Notes under the pieces: model-generated
What the model was told of the DNA's origin: nothing
The model's input: only the letters and a program-made list of their open reading frames with translations
Database searches by the model: none
In this document: positions 16,432 to 25,162 of the stretch, piece after piece
Numbering within the stretch: position 1 is the first letter of the stretch
Layout: every line of letters starts with the position of its first letter
Program-made: the position numbers and the translations under genes
Assembly: GCF_014837155.1 (NCBI RefSeq)
Contig: NZ_JACYHA010000001.1
Location: 310,001 to 374,000, forward strand
Reading direction: 5' to 3'
Length of the DNA stretch: 64,000 nt
From: Litchfieldia stipae
Lineage (GTDB): Bacteria; Bacillota; Bacilli; Bacillales; Bacillaceae_L

Positions 16432-17667
16432 TTAACGATTAATTACTTTATCCCATTCGCTGTCCATCTTCTTCAGGAATGCTTCTTTGTTTTGTTCAAT
16501 TAAGAATTCTTGAACGATGTTTTCAGCACCCAAACCAGCTGGATAATAGTGATCAGGGAAGCTTGTAATTAAACCTGATTCAAAGTTTGTTTTGATTCCT
16601 TCAAATACTGGATCCTCTTGGAATACATCTTGAATAGCAGAGAATGCTTTTTGTTCCTCTACATATCGAGAAGCTGTTTCTTTACTCATCATAAATTCAA
16701 TAAATTTCATTGCTTCTTCTTTATGCTCTGTATCTTCATTCATTGTTAATAGAACGTCTACACCAGATACTAATCTATTTTGAGCTGGGTCATTTGTAAC
16801 CGGCATCGCAAATACTCCAAGCTCGATATCTGGATTTGCTTTTTGAATTTCAGGAATTGCCCAGTTTCCTTGGATATAGAATACTGCTTCACCTTTTGCG
16901 AATGCGTTATTACCATCACCGTAAGCTACACCAAAGTTATCTTTGTGACCATAGTCTAGAAGCTGTAGCATTTGATCTGCTGCTTGATCATAGCTTTCAA
17001 CAAATGTAGTTTCGCCAGCATTTTTTCTTTCAGCAAAATCTTCACCTGCAAGATTTCCACCTAATGAATTCCAAGAAATCATTCCTGTCCATGCATCCTT
17101 TAATGTAAAGTAAATTGGTGTTTCACCAGCCGCCTTTACTTCTTCTAAAGTAGCAATGAACTCGTCCCAAGTTGTTGGAATTGTTAGTCCAAGCTCTTCA
17201 AACTTTGTCTTATTATAAATTACTGTGTTTGCATTTGTTGCATAAGGTACTCCGTTAACTCCTTCTCCTTCTGGTCCAACAAGGCGGTTAATCATATCAA
17301 CATAAGAAGGCTGTACGTTTTCTAGAATGGCATCATCAGCAAAATTGTGTAATACACCTGCACGACCTAGCTCACCATAAGTAGCATTACCTGCAATTGA
17401 CATAAGATCTGGCATATCATTTTTCGTAAGTCTTGTTTTCAGAACTGTTTCAGCTTCAGGTGGTGCATCGAATTTAATTTTGATGTCTGGGTTTTGTTCC
17501 TCGAATTCAGCAATTAACCCTTTATATGTTTCAATACTCTCAGTCTTATTTGAGAAAAGCTCTAATGTTACTGTGCCATCAGCATTCCCTCCACTACTAC
17601 CACAACCAGCTAATAATGAAGCGCTTAATGCAACAGTTACAATTCCTGTAGATATTTTTTTAAACAT
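16432..17667 (-). CDS. Sugar-binding lipoprotein of the alpha-glucoside ABC importer (MalE type)
   Basis: Family 1 extracellular solute-binding protein of 411 residues. The signal peptide ends in the lipobox LLAGC (Cys about 21), followed by GSSGGNADG. The mature protein has features of sugar-binding proteins: VTLELFSNKTESIETYKG, GVPYATNANTVIYNKTKFEELGLTIPTTWDEF, and AVFYIQGNWAIPEI. The ATG at 17667 is chosen because GGAGGGTT precedes it. First gene of malE-F-G-L; a strong hairpin follows. LacI operators at 17735 and 17800 lie upstream. The neighbouring GH13 glucosidases point to alpha-gluco-oligosaccharides, but the exact sugar is inference. Confidence 0.93.
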   Translation of the reverse strand: MFKKISTGIVTVALSASLLAGCGSSGGNADGTVTLELFSNKTESIETYKGLIAEFEEQNPDIKIKFDAPPEAETVLKTRLTKNDMPDLMSIAGNATYGELGRAGVLHNFADDAILENVQPSYVDMINRLVGPEGEGVNGVPYATNANTVIYNKTKFEELGLTIPTTWDEFIATLEEVKAAGETPIYFTLKDAWTGMISWNSLGGNLAGEDFAERKNAGETTFVESYDQAADQMLQLLDYGHKDNFGVAYGDGNNAFAKGEAVFYIQGNWAIPEIQKANPDIELGVFAMPVTNDPAQNRLVSGVDVLLTMNEDTEHKEEAMKFIEFMMSKETASRYVEEQKAFSAIQDVFQEDPVFEGIKTNFESGLITSFPDHYYPAGLGAENIVQEFLIEQNKEAFLKKMDSEWDKVINR

Positions 17668-17734
17668 AGGATAACCCTCCACAATTTTTTATTTTAGTAT
17701 TGCTCATAAAATGAGACATATACTACCTTTCACA

Positions 17735-17750
17735 ACGTAAACGTTTACGT
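17735..17750. promoter_or_regulatory. LacI-family operator 1 ahead of malE
   Basis: Perfect palindrome ACGTAAACGTTTACGT. It lies 68 nt upstream of the malE start and downstream of a second copy, in the expected promoter region. The classic LacI-family CG centre is present. Confidence 0.8.
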
Positions 17751-17799
17751 AAATGACCATAAAAGCATGATCAAATCTTATTCTATCTATCTCACTTGA

Positions 17800-17815
17800 G
17801 TAAACGTTTACGTAA
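17800..17815. promoter_or_regulatory. LacI-family operator 2 ahead of malE
   Basis: GTAAACGTTTACGTAA, the same core as operator 1, with centres 65 nt apart (about six helical turns). Paired binding with looping is possible. Confidence 0.78.
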
Positions 17816-17822
17816 AAAGGTA

Positions 17823-17842
17823 GAAAATACGGCAAAGCCGTA
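17823..17842 (-). terminator. Terminator of the malR-type lacI gene
   Basis: On the minus strand TACGGC/GCCGTA with a 3-nt loop followed by TTTTCT, 8 nt after the stop. Short stem. Confidence 0.65.
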
Positions 17843-17849
17843 GGATACC

Positions 17850-18866
17850 TTAAATAGATCTTACTGTACCTCTTTCAATAATTCGATGAGGCATAATCTT
17901 ACTTTCAACTTGTTCCGGATTCTCTAGCATATCGAACAAAAGCTTTGTCGCCGTTTCTCCCATTTCCTCTAACGGTTGTGCAACCGTTGTCAATGGTGGA
18001 ACTGACATTTCTGCGATTTGTATATTATCAAAACCAATAATTGATAGCTCTTCTGGAACACTGATTCCTAACTCATATGCTGCTGAAATCGAACCAATTG
18101 CAATTTCATCACTAGCACAAAACAATGCGGTAATATCTGGGTCTTGCTTCATCAAAGAATGGAAATTGGCTTTTCCTTCTTCATATAGAAAGCCGGTACC
18201 ACAAAAAATAGCGTTTTCAACAAAAGGCAAATTGTAATCTTCAAGTGCTTGCTTATACCCTTGGATCCTTGTCTTTCCAGCAATCGGGTCAAGTGGGTCA
18301 CCACTAATCATCCCAATTTTCTTATGTCCTTTTTTTATCAAATATTGGACAGCACTATAGGAAGCATGAAAATCATTCACCTTAACGTAAGGAAGTGGAA
18401 ATGCATATGATTCTGTTGCAAGAAGAACAACTGGAATATTCATTTTTTCGATATATTCATAGTATTCCTCTTTTAATAGTTCACTAGTGAAAATAAGTCC
18501 ATCAATTCGCTTTTCATTTAGCATTTGCAAATAATTTAGTGTCCTCGATTTCCCTTGCATTACCGTATGACAGGCAATGACACTTGACTCTTTAGAATGT
18601 GCAATTTTCTCAACACCAGTTAATAGTTTTCCAGTAAATAGACTTGAAAGACTCGGGAACATAATCCCAATTGTTTGTGTTCGTTTTTTAATCAAGCCTC
18701 TTGCTACTGCATTTGGCTGATAACCCAAATCCTCTATCGCTTGTAGAACCTTCACCTTTGTTTTCTCAGAATAACCTGTTTGATTATTCAGTATCCTGGA
18801 GACGGTTGCAATTGAAACATTTGCTCGTTTAGCAACATCCTTTATAGTGTAAGTCATATCCCCCAT
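17850..18866 (-). CDS. LacI family transcriptional regulator of the mal operon
   Basis: Repressor of up to 338 residues: N-terminal LacI helix-turn-helix (YTIKDVAKRANVSIATVSRILN), hinge helix (YQPNAVARGLIKKRT), and a periplasmic-binding-type effector domain with GMISGDPLDPIAGKTRIQGYKQAL and IIGFDNIQIAEMSVPPLTTV. Two ATGs are possible, 18866 and 18857; the second (MTYTIKD) is the usual family start, but both have imperfect ribosome site spacing. CGTAAACGTTTACG-type sites occur ahead of malE and ahead of this gene, so it very likely represses malEFG-malL and itself; the inducer is presumably an imported glucoside. Confidence 0.92.
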   Translation of the reverse strand: MGDMTYTIKDVAKRANVSIATVSRILNNQTGYSEKTKVKVLQAIEDLGYQPNAVARGLIKKRTQTIGIMFPSLSSLFTGKLLTGVEKIAHSKESSVIACHTVMQGKSRTLNYLQMLNEKRIDGLIFTSELLKEEYYEYIEKMNIPVVLLATESYAFPLPYVKVNDFHASYSAVQYLIKKGHKKIGMISGDPLDPIAGKTRIQGYKQALEDYNLPFVENAIFCGTGFLYEEGKANFHSLMKQDPDITALFCASDEIAIGSISAAYELGISVPEELSIIGFDNIQIAEMSVPPLTTVAQPLEEMGETATKLLFDMLENPEQVESKIMPHRIIERGTVRSI

Positions 18867-18879
18867 CTACTTTCTTTTA

Positions 18880-18895
18880 CTAAAACGTTTACGTA
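18880..18895. promoter_or_regulatory. LacI-family operator upstream of the lacI gene
   Basis: Contains AAAACGTTTACGT, matching the two operators ahead of malE. It lies about 14 nt upstream of the lacI start and supports autoregulation. Confidence 0.7.
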
Positions 18896-18954
18896 AGACA
18901 TCATATCACCATATGAAAGCCTTATCAATAGTTTTTTTAAATTTTTTTATACTA

Positions 18955-18987
18955 ATTAAAAACGCCGCTAAAACTTGTTCAGCGGCA
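18955..18987 (-). terminator. Terminator of the two-gene glucosidase operon
   Basis: Minus-strand GCCGCT/AGCGGC hairpin followed by GTTTTTA, 10 nt after the stop of the downstream glucosidase. Confidence 0.82.
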
Positions 18988-18996
18988 TATCTTTTC

Positions 18997-20631
18997 TTAC
19001 GCTTGGATTAAATAAATTCTTGCTTCATACGGCTGTAGATCAAGCTTATCATTCTCTTCTGCTTCACCATAATTACCAATTAGTAGACTTCCTGTCGTTA
19101 CGTTTATCTCTTCTGGTAATTGAACTGACTGTGTTTGCTCTGAGAAATTAGCGATAAATAGAAGTGCCTCTCCTTGATAACGGCGAAGATATGAGTACAA
19201 TTCTTGCTTCTCCTCAAGAATCGCTTGATAATCACCATATACAAAGACCTTATACTTCTTTCTTAACTCAATTAGTTTTTTATAGAAATAGAACACTGAA
19301 TCTTTATCCTTTAAAGCATCTTCCACATTAATTTCTGTATAATTGGGGTTAATATTAATCCATGGTGTGCCTGTTGTAAATCCTGCATTCTCCATTTGAT
19401 TCCAGTGAATCGGTGTTCGACTATTATCACGACTTAAAGGCTGTAAGGATGTCAGCACCTCATCTGGATTCTGTCCCTGGCCAACCAATTCCTTATACTT
19501 ATTTCTCATGGCTATATCATTATAATCATCAATAGAGTTAAAACGTACACCAGTCATTCCTATCTCTTCGCCTTGGTAAATATAAGGCATTCCAGGTAAT
19601 GAATGTAGCATAGCTGCAAACAATTTAGCAGATTGAACACGGTATTTCCCATCACTTCCATATCTTGTAACTAATCTTGTATGGTCATGATTATTTAAGA
19701 ATTGTGAGTTCCAGCCCTTACCCCAAAGTCCATCATACCAACGTTTTTGAATTTCCTTGAATCGCTCCAAATCCCAAGTTGGCATTTCATCACAAACCTC
19801 GAAGTGGAATAATGTGTCTAATTCCTTTCGCTTTTCATCTACATATAGTAACCCTTCTTCTGGTGTCACAAATGCCACCTCACCTACTGTTAATGCATCA
19901 TAGTGGCTAAATACCTTTTCATTCATTTCCTGTAAATACTCATGAACACCAGGGTTATTCGTAAGATAGCTTATATCAGACGGATCTGCTGCATCAGGAA
20001 ATCCTTCTGGTTTTGCAAGTAATGCGATGGCATCCAAACGGAACCCATTAATCCCTTTTTGAAGCCAATAATGCATCATTTTATAAATTTCATTACGGAC
20101 TTCTTCATTTTCCCAATTTAAATCTGGCTGTTCAACGGCAAAGGAATGAAAATAATACTGGTCTGTTCCTTGATCATATTCCCAGGTTGAGGGACAGAAA
20201 TAAGATCGCCAGTTATTAGGTGGTGAGTTGCTATCCTTTCCGTCACGCCATATGTACCAATCTCTCTTTGGATTGTCCTTACTTGATTTTGATTCTTGAA
20301 ACCAAGGATGTTGGTCAGAGGTATGATTTACCACAAGGTCCATGATCACCTTAATGCCTCGTTTATGTGCTTCTTTCATCAACTCTTCAAAGTCTTCAAT
20401 GGTTCCTGCCTTTGGCATAACAGAATAATAATCAGAAATATCATATCCATTGTCTTTATCAGGAGAAAGATAAAATGGATTTAGCCAAATCACATCCACA
20501 CCGAGATTGCTTATGTAATCTAATTTTTTTGTGACACCACGTAAGTCTCCATATCCATCTCCATCTGTATCAAGGAAGCTTCTCCAATATACTTGATATA
20601 CAACACTTTCATTCCACCATTTCTTTTCCAT
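18997..20631 (-). CDS. Alpha-glucosidase (GH13 subfamily 31), variant with Ala after the nucleophile
   Basis: Cytoplasmic glucosidase of 544 residues with the full GH13_31 layout. The nucleophile lies in GFRLDAIALL, the acid in VGEVAFV, and the third carboxylate in NNHDHTR. It differs from the other two paralogues by VYWRSFLDTDGDGYGDLRG near the N-terminus, PSTWEYDQGTDQYY, and by Ala after the nucleophile Asp, a position where Ala is linked with alpha-1,4 activity. ATG at 20631 follows GGAGGATT. It is second in an operon after another glucosidase, with a GGGGC/GCCCC hairpin in the 53-nt gap. The substrate may be maltose, sucrose or trehalose-type sugars; not decided by sequence. Confidence 0.9.
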   Translation of the reverse strand: MEKKWWNESVVYQVYWRSFLDTDGDGYGDLRGVTKKLDYISNLGVDVIWLNPFYLSPDKDNGYDISDYYSVMPKAGTIEDFEELMKEAHKRGIKVIMDLVVNHTSDQHPWFQESKSSKDNPKRDWYIWRDGKDSNSPPNNWRSYFCPSTWEYDQGTDQYYFHSFAVEQPDLNWENEEVRNEIYKMMHYWLQKGINGFRLDAIALLAKPEGFPDAADPSDISYLTNNPGVHEYLQEMNEKVFSHYDALTVGEVAFVTPEEGLLYVDEKRKELDTLFHFEVCDEMPTWDLERFKEIQKRWYDGLWGKGWNSQFLNNHDHTRLVTRYGSDGKYRVQSAKLFAAMLHSLPGMPYIYQGEEIGMTGVRFNSIDDYNDIAMRNKYKELVGQGQNPDEVLTSLQPLSRDNSRTPIHWNQMENAGFTTGTPWININPNYTEINVEDALKDKDSVFYFYKKLIELRKKYKVFVYGDYQAILEEKQELYSYLRRYQGEALLFIANFSEQTQSVQLPEEINVTTGSLLIGNYGEAEENDKLDLQPYEARIYLIQA

Positions 20632-20684
20632 TTGAATCCTCCACTTTCTAGAATTGTTCATGAAAGGGGCTTTTGCCCCTTCTT

Positions 20685-22355
20685 TTAATTCATAATATAT
20701 ACTCTTACCTCATAAGGTCTAAGTGTCATTCGCTTTGGAATTTCCTTTTCCTTCTCCTCATAGTTACATAAAAGTAGCTCTGACGAAGAAGGAGTTAAAC
20801 GATTGGGTATTTTGAATGTGTTCTTCATGTCACTAAAATTACAAATAATGATAGCTTTATCATTCCCCAAGGTTCTTGTGTATACAAATAATTGAGGATG
20901 ATTTTCTAGAAGTAACTCATACTCTCCATAAACAAAGACATCATGTTCTTTCCTTAATCGAATCATTTCTTTATAAAAATTCAAAATGGAATCTGAGTCT
21001 TGTAACTGTTGCTCTACGTTAATTTTGTCATAGTTTGGATTTACACCAAACCATGTTTTATCACCTGTAGAAAACCCACCCTGGTTACGTGAATCCCATT
21101 GCATCGGTGTCCTAGAATTGTCTCTTCCCTTTGTCCAAATGATATTCATGATTTCTTCATGTGAACGCCCTTTTGCTGTTTCAATATTGTAGTAGTTCAC
21201 CATTCCAACATCATTGTACTCGCCGATCGTTTGAAATTTAACATTGGTCATTCCAATTTCCTGCCCTTGATAGATAAATGGCGTTCCTTTCATGAGGAAA
21301 TACATGACAGCTAACATTTTCGAGCTTTCTTTCCAATACTCCTGGTCGTTTCCTAATGTAGAAACACTTCTTGGTTGATCATGGTTTTCTAAGAACAAAG
21401 CATTCCATCCTCTACCTTCAAGCCCTACCTGCCATTTTGATAATGCTTTTTTTAGTGCACGAACATCAACAGAGCTCTTTGGACCTTTGTCCCAAAGCCC
21501 TAAATGTTCAAATTGGAATATCATGTTGAAGTAACCATTTTCTTCTCCAACCCATCGATCAGCATCATCAATCCCTACTCCACTAGCTTCTCCAACCGTC
21601 ATAATGTCATAGTTCTTCGTTGTTCTTTGAGTAAATTCCGACAAGAGCTGATCGATTCCTTCCACATTCATCATATAATCGAAGCATGGGACATAATCTA
21701 ATCCCTTGGGATTTGGCATATCAGGAAAACCTGAGACTTTTTTGATATGACTAATCGCATCTACTCTAAATCCATCGATCCCTTTGTCTAACCACCAGTT
21801 GACCATATCAGCTAGTGCATCTCTAACGTCGGGATTTTCCCAATTTAGATCCGGCTGACGTGTCGAGAAGATGTGCATGAAGTATTGCTCTGTCTGCTCA
21901 TCATACTTCCAAGCTGGGCCATTGAAGATTGATTCCCAGTTATTCGGCTCTTTCCCATCTTTTCCATCACGCCAAATATACCAGTCACGTTTTGGATTGT
22001 CTTTTGATGAACGAGACTCAATAAACCACGGGTGCTCATCACTTGTATGATTAATAACTAAATCCAAAATCAGCTTCATACCTCGCTTGTGTACTTCTTC
22101 AAGTAATTCATCGAAATCAGCCATTGTTCCAAATTCATCCATGATATCATGATAATCTGAAATATCGTATCCATTATCATCATTAGGAGACTTATACATC
22201 GGACAAATCCAAATAACGTCGATGCCTAGTTCTTTAAGATAATCTAATCTTGAAGTAACCCCTTTCAAATCTCCGATGCCGTCACCGTTACTATCCATAA
22301 AGCTACGAGGATACACCTGATAAGCTACACTTTCTTTCCACCATTTTTTCTGCAT
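20685..22355 (-). CDS. Alpha-glucosidase (GH13 subfamily 31), second Ala-type paralogue
   Basis: Cytoplasmic glucosidase of 556 residues. Catalytic sites are GFRVDAISHIKK (nucleophile), TVGEASGVG (acid) and LENHDQPRS (third carboxylate). Asn before HD is normal, but Leu-Glu replaces the Asn-Asn of the oligo-1,6-glucosidase type, and Ala follows the nucleophile. The insert PNPKGLDYVPCFDYMMN near residue 225 is not in the other two. It starts at an ATG 237 nt from the divergent second lacI gene, whose GGAAAATATTTTCC sites occupy the gap. So it is probably the first gene of an operon controlled by that regulator. Confidence 0.91.
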   Translation of the reverse strand: MQKKWWKESVAYQVYPRSFMDSNGDGIGDLKGVTSRLDYLKELGIDVIWICPMYKSPNDDNGYDISDYHDIMDEFGTMADFDELLEEVHKRGMKLILDLVINHTSDEHPWFIESRSSKDNPKRDWYIWRDGKDGKEPNNWESIFNGPAWKYDEQTEQYFMHIFSTRQPDLNWENPDVRDALADMVNWWLDKGIDGFRVDAISHIKKVSGFPDMPNPKGLDYVPCFDYMMNVEGIDQLLSEFTQRTTKNYDIMTVGEASGVGIDDADRWVGEENGYFNMIFQFEHLGLWDKGPKSSVDVRALKKALSKWQVGLEGRGWNALFLENHDQPRSVSTLGNDQEYWKESSKMLAVMYFLMKGTPFIYQGQEIGMTNVKFQTIGEYNDVGMVNYYNIETAKGRSHEEIMNIIWTKGRDNSRTPMQWDSRNQGGFSTGDKTWFGVNPNYDKINVEQQLQDSDSILNFYKEMIRLRKEHDVFVYGEYELLLENHPQLFVYTRTLGNDKAIIICNFSDMKNTFKIPNRLTPSSSELLLCNYEEKEKEIPKRMTLRPYEVRVYIMN

Positions 22356-22413
22356 TCTATATCGACTCCTTTTAAGTTCTCATCATGTTAAGTAAAAAAT
22401 CACTAGCTCTCTA

Positions 22414-22427
22414 GGAAAATATTTTCT
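22414..22427. promoter_or_regulatory. Putative operator of the second LacI regulator (near glucosidase start)
   Basis: GGAAAATATTTTCT, one base from the perfect palindrome at 22556-22569. It lies 59 nt upstream of the glucosidase start. Confidence 0.6.
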
Positions 22428-22555
22428 TAATAACTGTAGTTTAAGCGATATCATTTTCCCGGTCAACTAATAATTGGATTTCAATCCGAACCATGATATG
22501 ATTGGTTTATAGCATAATTTTAATAAGAATTCCTTGAAAATCCATTATAAATACA

Positions 22556-22569
22556 GGAAAATATTTTCC
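22556..22569. promoter_or_regulatory. Putative operator of the second LacI regulator (near its own start)
   Basis: Perfect 14-bp palindrome GGAAAATATTTTCC, 36 nt upstream of the lacI start. The centre is AT rather than the CG usual in LacI-family operators. Its twin lies 142 bp away, near the divergent glucosidase gene. Confidence 0.65.
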
Positions 22570-22604
22570 GATTAAAATAAATTAATGTAAACGTGGTGAT
22601 TAAG

Positions 22605-23612
22605 TTGAAGCTTACAATAAAAGATATTGCTAAAATGGCGGATGTTTCAATTTCAACTGTGTCGAGAGTAATCAATGGAAGTAAACCAGTCAATGAGGAG
22701 ATAAGAAAACGTGTATTAGACGTAATCAACCAAACGAATTATCGTCCAAATTCATTAAATAATCAACTAAAGAATAATCACGCCTCCCTTATCGGAGTGA
22801 TTATCCCTGAATACTCTAATACCGTTCTAACTGACTTCATAGACGGTATTAACAATATTTCCAAGCTCTACGGCTATGACATTATCATGAGCTTGACAGA
22901 TGGTACAGTAGATAGTGAACTTCATTATTTTACCTTATTAAAAAAAATGAATATCAGCGGTCTAATCTTTGTAGGGTCACCTCTAGCATCTAGACATATT
23001 GAAATTGTAAAGAAAGCAAAGATCCCTTGTGTCATTGCAGGACAGATTTCTCCAAATCAAGCTATCCCTTCTGTTCATGTAGATAATATAACTGCATCCT
23101 ATGAAGCTGTTACTTTTCTAATACAGGAGGGGCACAAAGAGATTGCCATGATCAAAGGATTAGGCGAAATGGCTGTAGGTGGACATCGATTGCAAGGATA
23201 TAAGCAAGCGATGAAAGACGCAGGTCTCTCAATTAGGGAAGAGTGGATTGTTGAAAGTGGGTTTTCGATAGAGGATGGGATGAAAGCTATGAAGCAAATC
23301 ATTGACAATAAGACCCTTCCTACTGCGGTATTCTGTGCAACAGATGCGATGGCGATTGGTGCAATGCACTTTCTATTAGACAAAGGCATTGATATTCCGA
23401 ACGATATTTCCATTATTGGCTTTGATGGGAGCTTAATGTCACAAGTTGTTCGTCCAAAGCTTTCAACAGTAGAATATTCTGCACGAGAGATGGGAATGAC
23501 CGCTACAAGGAATTTAGTCAAACTAATAAAAGGAGACAATGAAGGTATCGCACAGCACTCAAATGTTACCCATCATCTGGCCATTCGTGAAAGTACTAAA
23601 AGGCGTAAATAG
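22605..23612 (+). CDS. LacI family transcriptional regulator of the glucosidase pair
   Basis: Repressor of 335 residues when begun at TTG 22605 (protein KLTIKDIAKMADVSISTVSRVING). A longer in-frame GTG start at 22593 adds four residues; GGTGAT, which matches the distal part of the Shine-Dalgarno consensus, favours the TTG. The hinge is NYRPNSLNNQLKNNHA and the effector domain has GMIKGLGEMAVGGHRLQGYKQAM-like and IIGFDGSLMSQVVRPKLSTV motifs. It is divergent from the two-gene glucosidase operon. The shared gap has two GGAAAATATTTTCC-type sites, the probable operators. Confidence 0.9.
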   Translation: MKLTIKDIAKMADVSISTVSRVINGSKPVNEEIRKRVLDVINQTNYRPNSLNNQLKNNHASLIGVIIPEYSNTVLTDFIDGINNISKLYGYDIIMSLTDGTVDSELHYFTLLKKMNISGLIFVGSPLASRHIEIVKKAKIPCVIAGQISPNQAIPSVHVDNITASYEAVTFLIQEGHKEIAMIKGLGEMAVGGHRLQGYKQAMKDAGLSIREEWIVESGFSIEDGMKAMKQIIDNKTLPTAVFCATDAMAIGAMHFLLDKGIDIPNDISIIGFDGSLMSQVVRPKLSTVEYSAREMGMTATRNLVKLIKGDNEGIAQHSNVTHHLAIRESTKRRK

Positions 23613-23616
23613 AAAT

Positions 23617-23640
23617 TAGCCCCCTAGTTTTAGGAGGCTA
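23617..23640. terminator. Terminator between convergent lacI and purine permease genes
   Basis: TAGCCcCCT/AGGaGGCTA hairpin just after the lacI stop. The T-run on the plus strand is short and on the minus strand also weak. Confidence 0.55.
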
Positions 23641-23661
23641 TTTGTCTAATCTTTAGTTAGA

Positions 23662-24951
23662 TCAATGTGCTGGAAAAAAAGCCATTTGAATAGCAAAGAT
23701 CACAGCAAATAGATAAATCAATGGATGAACTTCTTTTCCTTTTCCACTAACAAGCTTAAGGATTGGATAGGTGATAAAGCCCATCGCCATTCCTGTAGCA
23801 ATACTAGCAGTTAACGGCATTGTAAGGATGATGATAAATGCTGGAAAAGCCTCATCAAACTCCTTCCATTTCACCTTCGCTAATCCCTCCATCATAAAAC
23901 ACCCTACAATAATTAACACAGGAGCTGTAATTGCTGAAAGTGAAGAAATAGCTGCCATTAGTGGCGAGAAAAATAACGATAATAAGAACAATAACCCAAC
24001 AACCAATGCAGTTAATCCAGAACGACCGCCAGCTGCTACTCCAGAAGTTGATTCAATATAAGCAGTTGAAGGACTTGTTCCCATTGTTGCACCAACAGTA
24101 GTCGCAACAGCGTCAGCTGCTAAGGCAGATTTCGCTCGAGGAAATTCACCATTCTTCATGAAACCAGCTTGCTCCGCCACTCCAATCATCGTTCCAGTCG
24201 TATCAAAAATGGTAACAAGTAAGAACGCAAATATAACCGTATATAACCCATTTGTGAATACACCTGCAACATCAATATCGAAGAAGACGAAGGCTGGAGG
24301 AGCTGAAACCACCCCATTAAATTCAAGTAATCCCATGAAATACCCTATCACTGCTGTAATAAGCATTCCGATAAATAGCGCACCCTTAATTTTGCGAGCA
24401 AACAGAATCAATGTAACTAATAATCCAATAATCGATAATAATGTAACAGGTGAGGTTAAATCCCCAATAGTTACAAATGTCTCTGGGTTTGAAGTAATAA
24501 TTCCAGACATTCTTAATCCAATAAAAGCAATAAATAAACCAATCCCCGAGGTAATTCCGTATTTCAACGAAGCAGGAATTGATTTAATAAGAACTTCACG
24601 AAATTTCGTAAACGATAAAAGCAGGAATAAAAGACCAGCTAGAAAAACAGCCCCTAAAACTGTTTGATAACTTACACCTTGGGTTGCCACAACACTTGTG
24701 AAATACGCATTCAACCCCATCCCTGGTGCAATCGCAATCGGATATTTCGCAAATATCGCCATAATTAATGTTCCAACAGCCGCTGAGATAATCGTAGCTG
24801 TAAATACTTGATCAAATGGTACACCCGCTGCTGAAAGAATCGCTGGATTCACGACGATAATATAGACCATTGTTAAAAATGTCGTAATTCCTGCTAATAC
24901 TTCCGTTCTAACATTTGTTCCTAATTGTTGTAAATTAAATAAGCGTTCCAT
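23662..24951 (-). CDS. pbuO: NCS2 family guanine/hypoxanthine permease (PbuO-like)
   Basis: Purine:proton symporter with about 12-14 membrane segments, 429 residues. The AzgA/PbuG/PbuO type is shown by the start RTEVLAGITTFLTMVYIIVVNP, by GMGLNAYF and by FDTTGTMIGVAEQAGFM. It looks closer to B. subtilis PbuO (YtiP) than to PbuG. A guanine riboswitch with a terminator lies directly upstream, so the gene should be shut off when guanine or hypoxanthine is abundant. The start ATG at 24951 has AGGAGGA ahead of it. guaC, another guanine salvage gene, is elsewhere in the window without such a riboswitch. Confidence 0.93.
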   Translation of the reverse strand: MERLFNLQQLGTNVRTEVLAGITTFLTMVYIIVVNPAILSAAGVPFDQVFTATIISAAVGTLIMAIFAKYPIAIAPGMGLNAYFTSVVATQGVSYQTVLGAVFLAGLLFLLLSFTKFREVLIKSIPASLKYGITSGIGLFIAFIGLRMSGIITSNPETFVTIGDLTSPVTLLSIIGLLVTLILFARKIKGALFIGMLITAVIGYFMGLLEFNGVVSAPPAFVFFDIDVAGVFTNGLYTVIFAFLLVTIFDTTGTMIGVAEQAGFMKNGEFPRAKSALAADAVATTVGATMGTSPSTAYIESTSGVAAGGRSGLTALVVGLLFLLSLFFSPLMAAISSLSAITAPVLIIVGCFMMEGLAKVKWKEFDEAFPAFIIILTMPLTASIATGMAMGFITYPILKLVSGKGKEVHPLIYLFAVIFAIQMAFFPAH

Positions 24952-24965
24952 AAATCCTCCTAAAA

Positions 24966-24996
24966 TAAAAAATCCCCAACTATAAATGGGTAGATT
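24966..24996 (-). terminator. Riboswitch-controlled terminator of the purine permease gene
   Basis: On the minus strand AAATC..CCC pairs with GGG.GATTT, with a 2-nt bulge, followed by TTTTTT. The 5' arm ACCCAT can instead pair with ATGGGT just after the aptamer, giving the antiterminator. This is the usual purine-off arrangement. Confidence 0.75.
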
Positions 24997-25006
24997 TATC
25001 CACCCA

Positions 25007-25072
25007 TTCGTAGTCAGGAATTATCGGTACCCGGTAGAAACTCTCAGACCTTATCACTGAGAATATACGAAC
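25007..25072 (-). promoter_or_regulatory. Guanine-type purine riboswitch aptamer
   Basis: Minus-strand RNA begins TTCGTATATTCTC and ends GACTACGAA, closing a P1 stem TTCGTA/TACGAA. The conserved junction AGTTTCTACCGGG and the P3-to-P1 segment are present. The specificity base in GA-C-TACG is C, which marks guanine/hypoxanthine rather than adenine recognition. Confidence 0.95.
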
Positions 25073-25162
25073 GAAATGATTGTTTAGTTCAAGCTCCAGA
25101 ACATAGAATACCCGAACTTTATTGCATTGTCAACACAAAATGTTCGTATTTATTTGTTAGAT

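Noticed and set aside
23099-23539. A 146-codon minus-strand frame inside the second lacI gene
   Set aside because: The lacI frame has all family motifs; the antisense frame has none and no start signal.
24158-24667. A 169-codon plus-strand frame inside the purine permease gene
   Set aside because: It is antisense to a complete, well-conserved permease, has no ribosome site, and its composition is that of the complement of membrane-protein codons.
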